From: Methanobacteriota archaeon
GTDB taxonomy: Archaea; Thermoplasmatota; Poseidoniia; Poseidoniales; Thalassarchaeaceae
NCBI GenBank assembly: GCA_002685895.1
Contig: NYYK01000036.1
Span: forward strand, 1,046 to 16,656
DNA: 15,611 nt
Direction of reading: 5' to 3'
Made by a program: the position numbers and the translations under genes. Below are positions 1-5,525 of this stretch, piece after piece; the stretch's first letter is position 1, and the number at the start of each line of letters is the position of its first letter. A model generated the notes under the pieces. The model was not told the DNA's origin and did no database searches. It saw only the letters and a list, made by a program, of their open reading frames with translations.

Positions 1-760
1 ATTATTACAAAAATGGTCAGATTATCTTGTAATAGGTAGTCAGGGCCCGGCTATTATTATTGATTTATCACCAAGATTACTCCCTAAACAACAAGCCGAA
101 GCTGAGGCTATTTTACGTGAGTTATGGCCTAGTTCACCAACCACTTGGGAGTGGGTATCAACTGGCCGTGGTAGAATAGATCGTTTGACAATTTGGTTTG
201 GTGCTGCAGCAGTTGCTGGCACTCCTGCTAGAATGCTCCGTCTTCTTCCTGATGGTTCAGTCATCAGTTTTGCAGGTTCTCGTACCGAAGCAAAACAAGA
301 TTTGTCAATGACTCCCAAAAAGGGAGACTGGCTTACAATCGTTGATTCAGCACTTCTCTCATCAGGATTACAAAGGCAGTGGATTAGAGAAGCATTGCCT
401 GCGGAGGCAAGCTGTAGTTGGGTGAGAATCTCAGGACGCCGACCAATGTTGCTCTCAAGCGAACCTCTTGACATGAGTAAATCACTTGTCAAGGCATTTG
501 TTTCTTCAACTGGTGAAGTGATGAGTCGTCTGAAAGTTGAACCCACAATAGAGAATATTTCTCCAATATTAGTTTCTGCTAATTTTGCATATCTTTCAAC
601 ACTCACGCTTAGGTGCAAGATGAATCCTTCTATCCAACCAAAATTACAATCACTGCTTGATAATGGTTTGAAGGACCACTCAAGGGGTAAACAGGGATTT
701 TTGGCTGATGTTGATACTTCAGAAGGTAGCGCATGGTTTGTTTGTCGTGAACCCCAATAG
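1..760 (+). CDS. C-terminal part of a THUMP-like/class I SAM methyltransferase-type protein (5' end outside window)
   Basis: The frame is open from the window edge (first full codon at 2) to a TAG at 760, giving 252 residues. A TTG at 185 is only an internal codon, because coding-like sequence continues upstream of it. The visible part lacks a SAM-binding core, which would be further N-terminal. The segment with EWVS, then about eight residues later LTIWFG, then a small Gly/Ala/Pro-rich stretch and MLRLLPDGS, resembles the THUMP-like domain found at the C-terminus of a family of class I SAM-dependent methyltransferases; DSALLSSGL fits the following region of that family. This match is from memory of the family pattern, not a search. 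The substrate cannot be inferred. The gene is co-directional with the ribosomal operon but separated from it by 128 bases that carry a likely promoter, so it is probably a separate unit. An uncharacterised archaeal protein is the alternative. Confidence 0.55.
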   Translation, partial: LLQKWSDYLVIGSQGPAIIIDLSPRLLPKQQAEAEAILRELWPSSPTTWEWVSTGRGRIDRLTIWFGAAAVAGTPARMLRLLPDGSVISFAGSRTEAKQDLSMTPKKGDWLTIVDSALLSSGLQRQWIREALPAEASCSWVRISGRRPMLLSSEPLDMSKSLVKAFVSSTGEVMSRLKVEPTIENISPILVSANFAYLSTLTLRCKMNPSIQPKLQSLLDNGLKDHSRGKQGFLADVDTSEGSAWFVCREPQ

Positions 761-787
761 TTGTAAATTAACCATTTTTGTTACTAA

Positions 788-802
788 TACCCCTATGGGG
801 TA
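788..802. other. Perfect 6-bp inverted repeat, 3-base loop
   Basis: TACCCC (788-793) and GGGGTA (797-802) are exact reverse complements around TAT. The repeat lies 28 bases after the upstream stop codon and 11 bases before a candidate TATA box. There is no T-run after it, so it is not a convincing terminator. It could be a binding site upstream of the ribosomal operon promoter. The repeat is seen directly; the role is unknown. Confidence 0.5.
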
Positions 803-812
803 AATCGTTTCT

Positions 813-820
813 GTTAAATA
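813..820 (+). promoter_or_regulatory. Candidate TATA box (BRE/TATA) of the rps13 operon
   Basis: GTTAAATA resembles an archaeal box A. It is the best AT-rich candidate in the 128-base gap before rps13. Typical archaeal spacing would put transcription start near 842-848, leaving a leader of about 40-47 bases. The assignment is by eye; no start-site data are available. Confidence 0.35.
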
Positions 821-829
821 GGGAGGGTA

Positions 830-885
830 GGTCGCGGAGCCGCTACACAGTAGCCACTGGGTGACCGGTGTACTCGGGGGAACCG
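830..885 (+). promoter_or_regulatory. GC-rich, foldable leader upstream of rps13
   Basis: This stretch is much richer in G+C than its surroundings and contains nested complementarity. GGTC (830-833) can pair with GACC (863-866). Inside are GCG/CGC around GAGC (834-843) and CAGT/ACTG around AGCC (848-859), forming a possible three-way junction. A further CGGT (866-869) can pair with ACCG (882-885) close to the start codon. Ribosomal operons are often controlled by such leaders, but the fold is drawn by hand and may partly lie upstream of the transcription start. Confidence 0.35.
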
Positions 886-888
886 AAT

Positions 889-1356
889 ATGGCAAAAATA
901 GATGAGAGCGAACTTGGTGATGATTTTAGATATATTCTAAGACTCGCCATGGCCGATGTTGATGGAATGAAACCTATTGGCTTGGGCCTAACTTCGATTA
1001 ATGGAGTTGGTCAGCGAACAGCAACTGCACTTTGTGAAATTGCAGGTGTTGACAAAAAGAAATTGGGTGGCCATCTATCTGATGAAGAACTCACACAGTT
1101 GGGGAATGCCATTGAGTCGTATCCAACAGAAGTTCCGGTATGGATGTTAAATAGACAACGAGATTTACACACTGGTGATGAATTCCACCTCTTTTCACAA
1201 GAAGTAAAGATGGTTCAGAAAGAAGATATTGAACGCCACCGCGCAGTGAAGAGTTACCGCGGTATTCGTCATGCTATTGGTGGAAGAGTTCGTGGTCAAA
1301 GAACCCGTTCGAATAGTAGAACCGGTCTCACACTCGGTGTGCAGAGGAAGAAATGA
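889..1356 (+). CDS. rps13: Small-subunit ribosomal protein uS13
   Basis: This 155-residue protein is uS13 of the 30S head, which contacts 16S rRNA and the P-site tRNA and bridges to the large subunit. The N-terminal half has the helix-hairpin-helix-like SINGVGQRTA segment. The C-terminal half has the family signature SYRGIRHAIGGRVRGQRTR followed by a basic tail ending QRKK. The length fits archaeal S13. I chose the ATG at 889 rather than an in-frame GTG at 868, because MAKIDESELGDDF matches the usual archaeal N-terminus and the extra seven residues would fall in the structured leader. The ribosome-binding site is weak (GGGGG at 876-880). It is the first gene of the rps13-rps4-rps11-rpo3 block, and its stop codon overlaps the Shine-Dalgarno sequence of rps4. 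Confidence 0.97.
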   Translation: MAKIDESELGDDFRYILRLAMADVDGMKPIGLGLTSINGVGQRTATALCEIAGVDKKKLGGHLSDEELTQLGNAIESYPTEVPVWMLNRQRDLHTGDEFHLFSQEVKMVQKEDIERHRAVKSYRGIRHAIGGRVRGQRTRSNSRTGLTLGVQRKK

Positions 1357-1362
1357 GGTGAT
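1355..1362 (+). promoter_or_regulatory. Shine-Dalgarno site of rps4
   Basis: GAGGTGAT matches the expected complement of the archaeal 16S rRNA 3' end. It overlaps the rps13 stop codon and sits 5 bases before the rps4 ATG, supporting translational coupling. Confidence 0.85.
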
Positions 1363-1367
1363 TAAGT

Positions 1368-2051
1368 ATGGGACATCCAAAGTTTAGCCGTAGAGTATGG
1401 CAGGGCCCCAAGCACCCTTGGCAAGCTGAGAGAATCGAAGAAGAGCGCACACTCATTTTCAATTATGGTCTGAAGAACCACAGAGAAATATGGAAGGCTC
1501 GCAGTAAATTGCGCCGCTGGCGTTCCAACGCAATGAAATTGATTGCAACAACAGATTCAGGAGAAGATGACCACATCTCAAGAGAGAAGGCTGATTTGAT
1601 TACTTCACTGCACCGTAGAGGATTACTTCCTGAAGGTGCCTCTCTCGATGATGTATTACGCCTCAATGTTGACCACGTATTGGCTCGCCGCTTACAATCT
1701 CAAGTTTATTACAAAGGGCTTGCAGCAAGTCCAAAGCAGGCACGCCAATTACTAATCCATGGACACATATCCATTGGCGATCAAGTAATGACAGTTCCAG
1801 GTTACATCATCACTAGAGAGGAAGAAGCAGCGTTGCAATACAATTTATCTTCAGAACTTGCTAATGACCAACATCCGCTAAGGCAGGATATAGTATCGAT
1901 TCGCTCGAAGGCTGATTATGCAAATGAAGAAGAAGAATCTACTCTTGAGTTAACTAATGATGGAGCACCTTCGGCTGAAGAAGTTCAAGAACTCGCTGAA
2001 GCAGTCGCAGCGGCGCCTAGTTCTGACGATGTTAGCGGAGGTGAATCGTGA
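1368..2051 (+). CDS. rps4: Small-subunit ribosomal protein uS4
   Basis: This 227-residue protein is uS4, a primary 16S rRNA binder of the 30S body that nucleates assembly. The N-terminus MGHPKFSRRVWQGPKHPW is typical of archaeal S4. Residues about 105-160 form the S4 RNA-binding fold: ARRLQSQVYYKGLA, then the SPKQARQLLIHGHISIGDQ core. After about residue 182 there is an acidic tail (NEEEEST, AEEVQELAEAVAAA) that makes the protein longer than many archaeal homologues. The ATG at 1368 follows a strong Shine-Dalgarno site. The C-terminal codons carry the Shine-Dalgarno sequence of rps11, and the TGA stop overlaps the rps11 start by one base (TGATG), so the two are likely translationally coupled. 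Confidence 0.97.
   Translation: MGHPKFSRRVWQGPKHPWQAERIEEERTLIFNYGLKNHREIWKARSKLRRWRSNAMKLIATTDSGEDDHISREKADLITSLHRRGLLPEGASLDDVLRLNVDHVLARRLQSQVYYKGLAASPKQARQLLIHGHISIGDQVMTVPGYIITREEEAALQYNLSSELANDQHPLRQDIVSIRSKADYANEEEESTLELTNDGAPSAEEVQELAEAVAAAPSSDDVSGGES
2037..2044 (+). promoter_or_regulatory. Shine-Dalgarno site of rps11, deciding its start
   Basis: GGAGGTGA inside the 3' end of rps4 stands 6 bases before the ATG at 2051 but only 3 before the in-frame GTG at 2048. The spacing favours the ATG. Confidence 0.75.
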
Positions 2052-2434
2052 TGTCTCGTAAGTGTATCATTAACATATACAGCTCGTATAACAATATCTT
2101 GATGACAGCTACTGATCAAACAGGTGCAGAAACCATTGCTAAGTGTACTGGAGGCCAAGTAACCAAGAAAGGATCCGATAAAGGTAGCCAATTTGCCGCT
2201 ATCCGTGCAGCAGAACGATTGGCTGAAGCAATTCAAGAAAGAGGATTTACTCAGGCAGTTATTCGTTACCGTGGTCAAGGGGGCAATAAGAGCCCTAATA
2301 CTGGACCAGGTGCACAACAAGCAGTCAGAAGTCTTACCCGAGCAGGGATTCAAGTTCAAAGAATTGAAGATTGCACTCCTCGGCCACACGATGGTACCAA
2401 GCGTAAGGGTGGTAGACGAGGTCGAAGAGTTTGA
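2051..2434 (+). CDS. rps11: Small-subunit ribosomal protein uS11
   Basis: This 127-residue protein is uS11, on the 30S platform near the mRNA exit, next to S7 and the 3' end of 16S rRNA. Recognisable segments are NIYSSYNNILMTATDQTG near the N-terminus, TGGQVTKKGSDKGS, AAIRAAERLAE in the middle, and the C-terminal TPRPHDGTKRKGGRRGRRV, which is the family signature with a basic tail. An in-frame GTG at 2048 would add one residue; Shine-Dalgarno spacing supports the ATG at 2051. It overlaps rps4 by one base and is followed after 16 bases by rpo3, whose Shine-Dalgarno site lies in that gap. Confidence 0.97.
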   Translation: MSRKCIINIYSSYNNILMTATDQTGAETIAKCTGGQVTKKGSDKGSQFAAIRAAERLAEAIQERGFTQAVIRYRGQGGNKSPNTGPGAQQAVRSLTRAGIQVQRIEDCTPRPHDGTKRKGGRRGRRV

Positions 2435-2437
2435 ACA

Positions 2438-2445
2438 GAGGTGAT
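2438..2445 (+). promoter_or_regulatory. Shine-Dalgarno site of rpo3
   Basis: GAGGTGAT, identical to the rps4 site, 5 bases before the ATG at 2451. The repeated use of this octamer marks the local translation signal of this genome. Confidence 0.85.
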
Positions 2446-2450
2446 ATTAG

Positions 2451-3344
2451 ATGCCAAAATTAACAGTACTTTCAGAAAATGATAATTCAATGCAAATTCT
2501 TGTTTCAAATAGCGATCGTTCGTTCGTTAACGCGTTACGCCGAACAATGATTGCAGATGTTCCGAAGTTTGCTATCGACCAGATGCGAATTGAACTTGGC
2601 TTGTTTCAAGATGAAGCCACAGGTGAATACTACGAATCCAATTATGCTCTTTCAGATGAGCAACTTGCTCACAGATTTGCAATGCTACCGATTCCAACAT
2701 TCCATGATGATTTCCACTTTCAAGACGAATGTCCAGAGTGTCGTGATTTGGTAAAGGACCAACGCGGATGCCCAGCCTGTCAAATAATTTACACAATTTC
2801 TTCTTCCGGCGAAGAAGGGGGCAAAATTATTGAAGCCTCAGAATTGAATGTCATCGGTGACCGTAGATTGGACATCCCCGAAGAATTTGGTAGAATACCT
2901 CTAACTAAATTGTATGAAGGTCAAGTATTACACGCTTACTTCTATGCAGTAATGGGGCGAGGTAGAGATCATGCCAAGTTTTCGCCAGTAGCAGGTGTTA
3001 CTTTCAGGGCGCGCCAGCATGGAGTAATAAATGTCAAGACACGTTCTAAGATGCTCTTCGAATTAGACTTAAACATCACTGCCAAGGATTTCGATAAGGA
3101 AGGTCGCTTGACTGATATTGATAAGGTAAATTTATTGAGAAATGATCTCAATCATGTTGGCCCAGGTACCGATATTGAATCCAAATTTAATGATGCTATT
3201 ACTCTAGAAGATGTTGAAGGAGAATTCATCTTCAAATTCCAGACTGATGGCTCAATGTCTGCACGTAATTGCTTTGTTCAAGCTTGTAAGGAATTATCTA
3301 GCCGCTTTGAGGCGCTTACTGCAGACCTTGCTGAAGCGTTTTGA
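2451..3344 (+). CDS. rpo3: DNA-directed RNA polymerase subunit Rpo3 (D)
   Basis: This 297-residue protein is the alpha-like archaeal subunit D, which pairs with Rpo11 to seed polymerase assembly. The N-terminal dimerisation signature is clear: SFVNALRRTMIADVPKFAID (residues 24-43), then ALSDEQLAHRFAMLPIP. The insert domain carries two CxxC motifs (C94/C97 and C107/C110), likely a zinc site as in eukaryotic Rpb3. In many archaea a ferredoxin-like domain with Fe-S cysteines lies between the insert domain and the C-terminal FIFKFQTDGS strand; here that stretch (about residues 205-255) contains no cysteine at all. The ATG follows a strong Shine-Dalgarno site. It is the last gene of the tight ribosomal block; the next gene starts 41 bases later. 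The older symbol is rpoD. Confidence 0.96.
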   Translation: MPKLTVLSENDNSMQILVSNSDRSFVNALRRTMIADVPKFAIDQMRIELGLFQDEATGEYYESNYALSDEQLAHRFAMLPIPTFHDDFHFQDECPECRDLVKDQRGCPACQIIYTISSSGEEGGKIIEASELNVIGDRRLDIPEEFGRIPLTKLYEGQVLHAYFYAVMGRGRDHAKFSPVAGVTFRARQHGVINVKTRSKMLFELDLNITAKDFDKEGRLTDIDKVNLLRNDLNHVGPGTDIESKFNDAITLEDVEGEFIFKFQTDGSMSARNCFVQACKELSSRFEALTADLAEAF

Positions 3345-3354
3345 TTAGCGTCAA

Positions 3355-3381
3355 GACCAAATGTAACCCCGAGGGGTGGTC
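3355..3381 (+). promoter_or_regulatory. Hairpin that contains the pantoate kinase ribosome-binding site
   Basis: GACC (3355-3358) can pair with GGTC (3378-3381), and ACCC (3366-3369) with GGGT (3374-3377) around a CGAG tetraloop; seven bases bulge on the 5' side. The purine-rich GAGGGGTGG (3371-3379), the only ribosome-binding site before the ATG at 3386, lies within this structure. The pairing is seen in sequence; control of translation by it is inference. Confidence 0.4.
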
Positions 3382-3385
3382 ATCG

Positions 3386-4372
3386 ATGACTACTGTTAGA
3401 GGAAGCGCCTCGTCCTCAGGCCACATCACGCTATTGTTCAGTGTTCAAGACTCGTCTATTCACCTTTTAGAGCAAGGTAGCCGCGGAGTTGGCCTTTGTA
3501 TTGATACTGACGAGCCAACATGTAGTATCGTAGTTGAAGGGGTTCTGTGCGATGATGAAGAGGAACCTTCTGTTGATAATCACACACATCTTCCTCTTCA
3601 CCAAACAGTTATCGAAGAATTAGCAAAGTATTGTCCAGAAATAACTGATTATTATTGGCAAATTAATCAGTACTGTTCACTTCCTCAACAACAGGGATTT
3701 GGTTTGTCGGCAGCAGGCGCACTCGCTTGTGCAATGGCTCTTCAAATTGCCCTGGGAGTAGAACCAAGTATTGCTAAACCTCGTTCATTCCAAATTGCTC
3801 ATATTGTGGAGAGGAGATTGTCAGGAGGATTAGGTGATGTATCTGCTCTTTGGGTAGGGGGTGTAGATCTTAGAAGAGAGCCGGGCTGTCCTTTTCTATC
3901 CGATGATTACGGAGGTAATGGTGAGGTTGAATCGTGGCATCATCCGATGCAAATGTTAGTTGTTTGGAGGAATAGAAAAACACGCCACACATCATCCTAT
4001 ATTGATAATCCAGAATGGAAAGTTCGCATACGGATGTCCGGAGAAGAGACCATAACGCCACTTCTTTCAGGTGATTGGAATTCTTATCGTTGGAGGGAGA
4101 TATTAGATGCCGCCACAATATTTGCGAACCAATCAGGATTAGCATCAGATGCTGGCCGAGCGGAATTACTAGACATTGCAAATGAAGCAATCGTCGCTTC
4201 AGGCACTAATGCAACACCACTTCTCTGTATGCTTGGTGAAAGTGTAGTGATAATCCCAAACAATTTAGATTCGAACCTTTCAATTAATGAGATGGGTAAA
4301 ATAGCGGATTACCTAGAATCCGTAAACCTGCAAAGTTGTATAGTTAATTTGTCAAGTGATACACTCAGATGA
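3386..4372 (+). CDS. Pantoate kinase (GHMP kinase family)
   Basis: This 328-residue protein fits archaeal pantoate kinase, which phosphorylates pantoate to 4-phosphopantoate before phosphopantothenate synthetase in the archaeal route to coenzyme A. Visible motifs are SSGHITLLF at the N-terminus (residues 10-18; the family usually has APGHIT), GSRGVGLCID (31-40), the GHMP ATP-binding loop GFGLSAAGALA (104-114), and GGLGDVSALWVGGVDLRREP (147-166), where the LGDV and RxxPG elements are typical of this kinase rather than of mevalonate or homoserine kinase. A TTG at 3341 is in frame, but the ATG at 3386 places the glycine-histidine motif correctly and follows GAGGGGTGG. It follows rpo3 by 41 bases and may be co-transcribed with it. 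Its stop lies one base from the stop of the convergent nuclease gene. Confidence 0.85.
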   Translation: MTTVRGSASSSGHITLLFSVQDSSIHLLEQGSRGVGLCIDTDEPTCSIVVEGVLCDDEEEPSVDNHTHLPLHQTVIEELAKYCPEITDYYWQINQYCSLPQQQGFGLSAAGALACAMALQIALGVEPSIAKPRSFQIAHIVERRLSGGLGDVSALWVGGVDLRREPGCPFLSDDYGGNGEVESWHHPMQMLVVWRNRKTRHTSSYIDNPEWKVRIRMSGEETITPLLSGDWNSYRWREILDAATIFANQSGLASDAGRAELLDIANEAIVASGTNATPLLCMLGESVVIIPNNLDSNLSINEMGKIADYLESVNLQSCIVNLSSDTLR

Positions 4373-4383
4373 TTCATGAATCA
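4370..4383. repeat. Perfect 14-bp palindrome over both convergent stop codons
   Basis: TGATTCATGAATCA is its own reverse complement. It includes the TGA of pantoate kinase (4370-4372) and the opposite-strand TGA of the nuclease (4374-4376), with one base between the two stops. It may mark the convergent 3' ends or be a chance result of the two TGA codons. Confidence 0.6.
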
Positions 4384-5459
4384 GGATTCATTATTGAGAT
4401 ATCAAGTGGTGCTTGGTCAAGTTTTAGCACCCCAGGAATATTAAGAGCATCACAGAAACTATGACGATAAACGATGGCCCCAAACCCCCATTCATCGATG
4501 TATCTATTCATCTGTTTCTTCGTCTTTTTCTTAGTGAATGATAAATTTGCACCATAGAAATTTTTTGCATCTATCCAAGCAATGGGCTCACCATTTATCT
4601 CTAGATTATCCATTATTAGGAAATCAGGTGTGTTGAGTGGTCTACCATGCTCTTTTTGTTGTTCTTTGAGTAGGTCCTCTTGCCTTCGGTAATTAACACC
4701 ATGTTGGTCAAGATAGTTACCCACAACCACTTCGAAGAGATCAGCTTTTATCGCCGTATCACCCTGATCAACATTGGTAACCCTATCCTTCTCCTCTGCT
4801 TCACGAAATTCTCTTGCATCTCTCTTTGACATTTTTCTATCAGGTTGCCTCAGCGAATCTCTAATTTTCACTTTAGACCAGCCGCGAGAGGTTAGAATCG
4901 CCCTGAAAATAGCCACAGGAGGGAAATCAAAGCGGCGTGAAAGTTGAAGAACAGTTTCCCCCTCATCGTATCGCTTTCGAAAAGTATTCGCCCGCGCCAT
5001 CATCTTGTGATGGCCATACACTGCTTTCTCTTGCATCAGCGCTTTGCGCAATGAAAGGCCCTGCTCCACAGTCATCTTGTGGGGTTCTAATCGTTTGGCA
5101 ATGATTTCCACAGCGTCATCATCGAGAAATCCCCATTCACCAGGAATGGTAACCAAGTCACACACTTTACGCTCGACATTTTGCCGTATTGGTTTTGTAG
5201 GCCAATTAATTGAGATATCCACTGGTTTAGGCTCGATAATACTTGGAAAACCCAATGGCATGGGTGAGGTACTGAACCTTGTTTTTGCTTTCTCTCTTGC
5301 TTCATTGAGGCGCTCAGAGAATTTCTCTCCCTTATTACCGCCTTTGTTCGTCGATGAATGCCTTCTTCGCCCTCTTTGACGTCGGCTACGTCCACGAGTT
5401 TGTTCTCGATTTCCATTATTCGATTGGCGGTTGTTGTCTTCTCTGTTGCTTCTGTTCAC
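4374..5459 (-). CDS. PD-(D/E)XK nuclease, archaeal homologue of CDIN1 (C15orf41), TPD-motif family
   Basis: This 361-residue protein has three parts. Residues 1-45 are low complexity, with about 12 Arg and 9 Asn, as in nucleic-acid-binding tails. Residues about 125-205 are helical and HTH-like: HHKMMARANTFRKRYDEGE, then LSRRFDFPPVAIFRAILTSRG, which recalls the human CDIN1 stretch with a paired His, a Tyr-rich helix and LxxEVDYAPSLMARLIL. Residues about 240-345 are the nuclease core: a helix FEVVVGNYLDQHGV, the name-giving NTPDFLI (TPD at 277-279), WIDAKNFYG (DAK at 297-299) and WGFGAIVYRHSF. The Asp of TPD and the D-x-K fit a PD-(D/E)XK active site. Human CDIN1 has the same order (TPDFIL, WIESKASFG, FGPGLVIY). 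The start is a GTG; GGGAGGGG stands upstream. It lies 66 bases downstream of leuS on the same strand. The substrate is unknown. Confidence 0.82.
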   Translation of the reverse strand: MNRSNREDNNRQSNNGNREQTRGRSRRQRGRRRHSSTNKGGNKGEKFSERLNEAREKAKTRFSTSPMPLGFPSIIEPKPVDISINWPTKPIRQNVERKVCDLVTIPGEWGFLDDDAVEIIAKRLEPHKMTVEQGLSLRKALMQEKAVYGHHKMMARANTFRKRYDEGETVLQLSRRFDFPPVAIFRAILTSRGWSKVKIRDSLRQPDRKMSKRDAREFREAEEKDRVTNVDQGDTAIKADLFEVVVGNYLDQHGVNYRRQEDLLKEQQKEHGRPLNTPDFLIMDNLEINGEPIAWIDAKNFYGANLSFTKKKTKKQMNRYIDEWGFGAIVYRHSFCDALNIPGVLKLDQAPLDISIMNPDS

Positions 5460-5525
5460 TTATTGTGGGCGAGCGGCCCCTCCCTTTTCAACCTCGGCCT
5501 ATACTAAGACAAATGAGGTGTCAAA

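Noticed and set aside
40..618. Minus-strand open frame opposite the first gene
   Set aside because: It has no recognisable motif and lies opposite a frame with family-like sequence that is open to the window edge.
830..885. tRNA or other known small RNA gene in the rps13 leader
   Set aside because: No acceptor stem, anticodon arm or TTCGA-type T-loop of the right spacing is present.
868..888. GTG at 868 as the start of rps13
   Set aside because: It would add seven residues not seen at archaeal S13 N-termini and would place coding sequence in the structured leader; ATG 889 gives the expected N-terminus.
4370..4383. Attachment site or mobile-element end at the 14-bp palindrome
   Set aside because: No integrase, transposase, tRNA gene or direct repeat lies nearby; two opposed TGA codons already explain part of the symmetry.
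5460..5525. Firm promoter for the nuclease gene
   Set aside because: A TTAGTATA-like sequence on the minus strand is suggestive, but it is too weak by eye to list as a feature.
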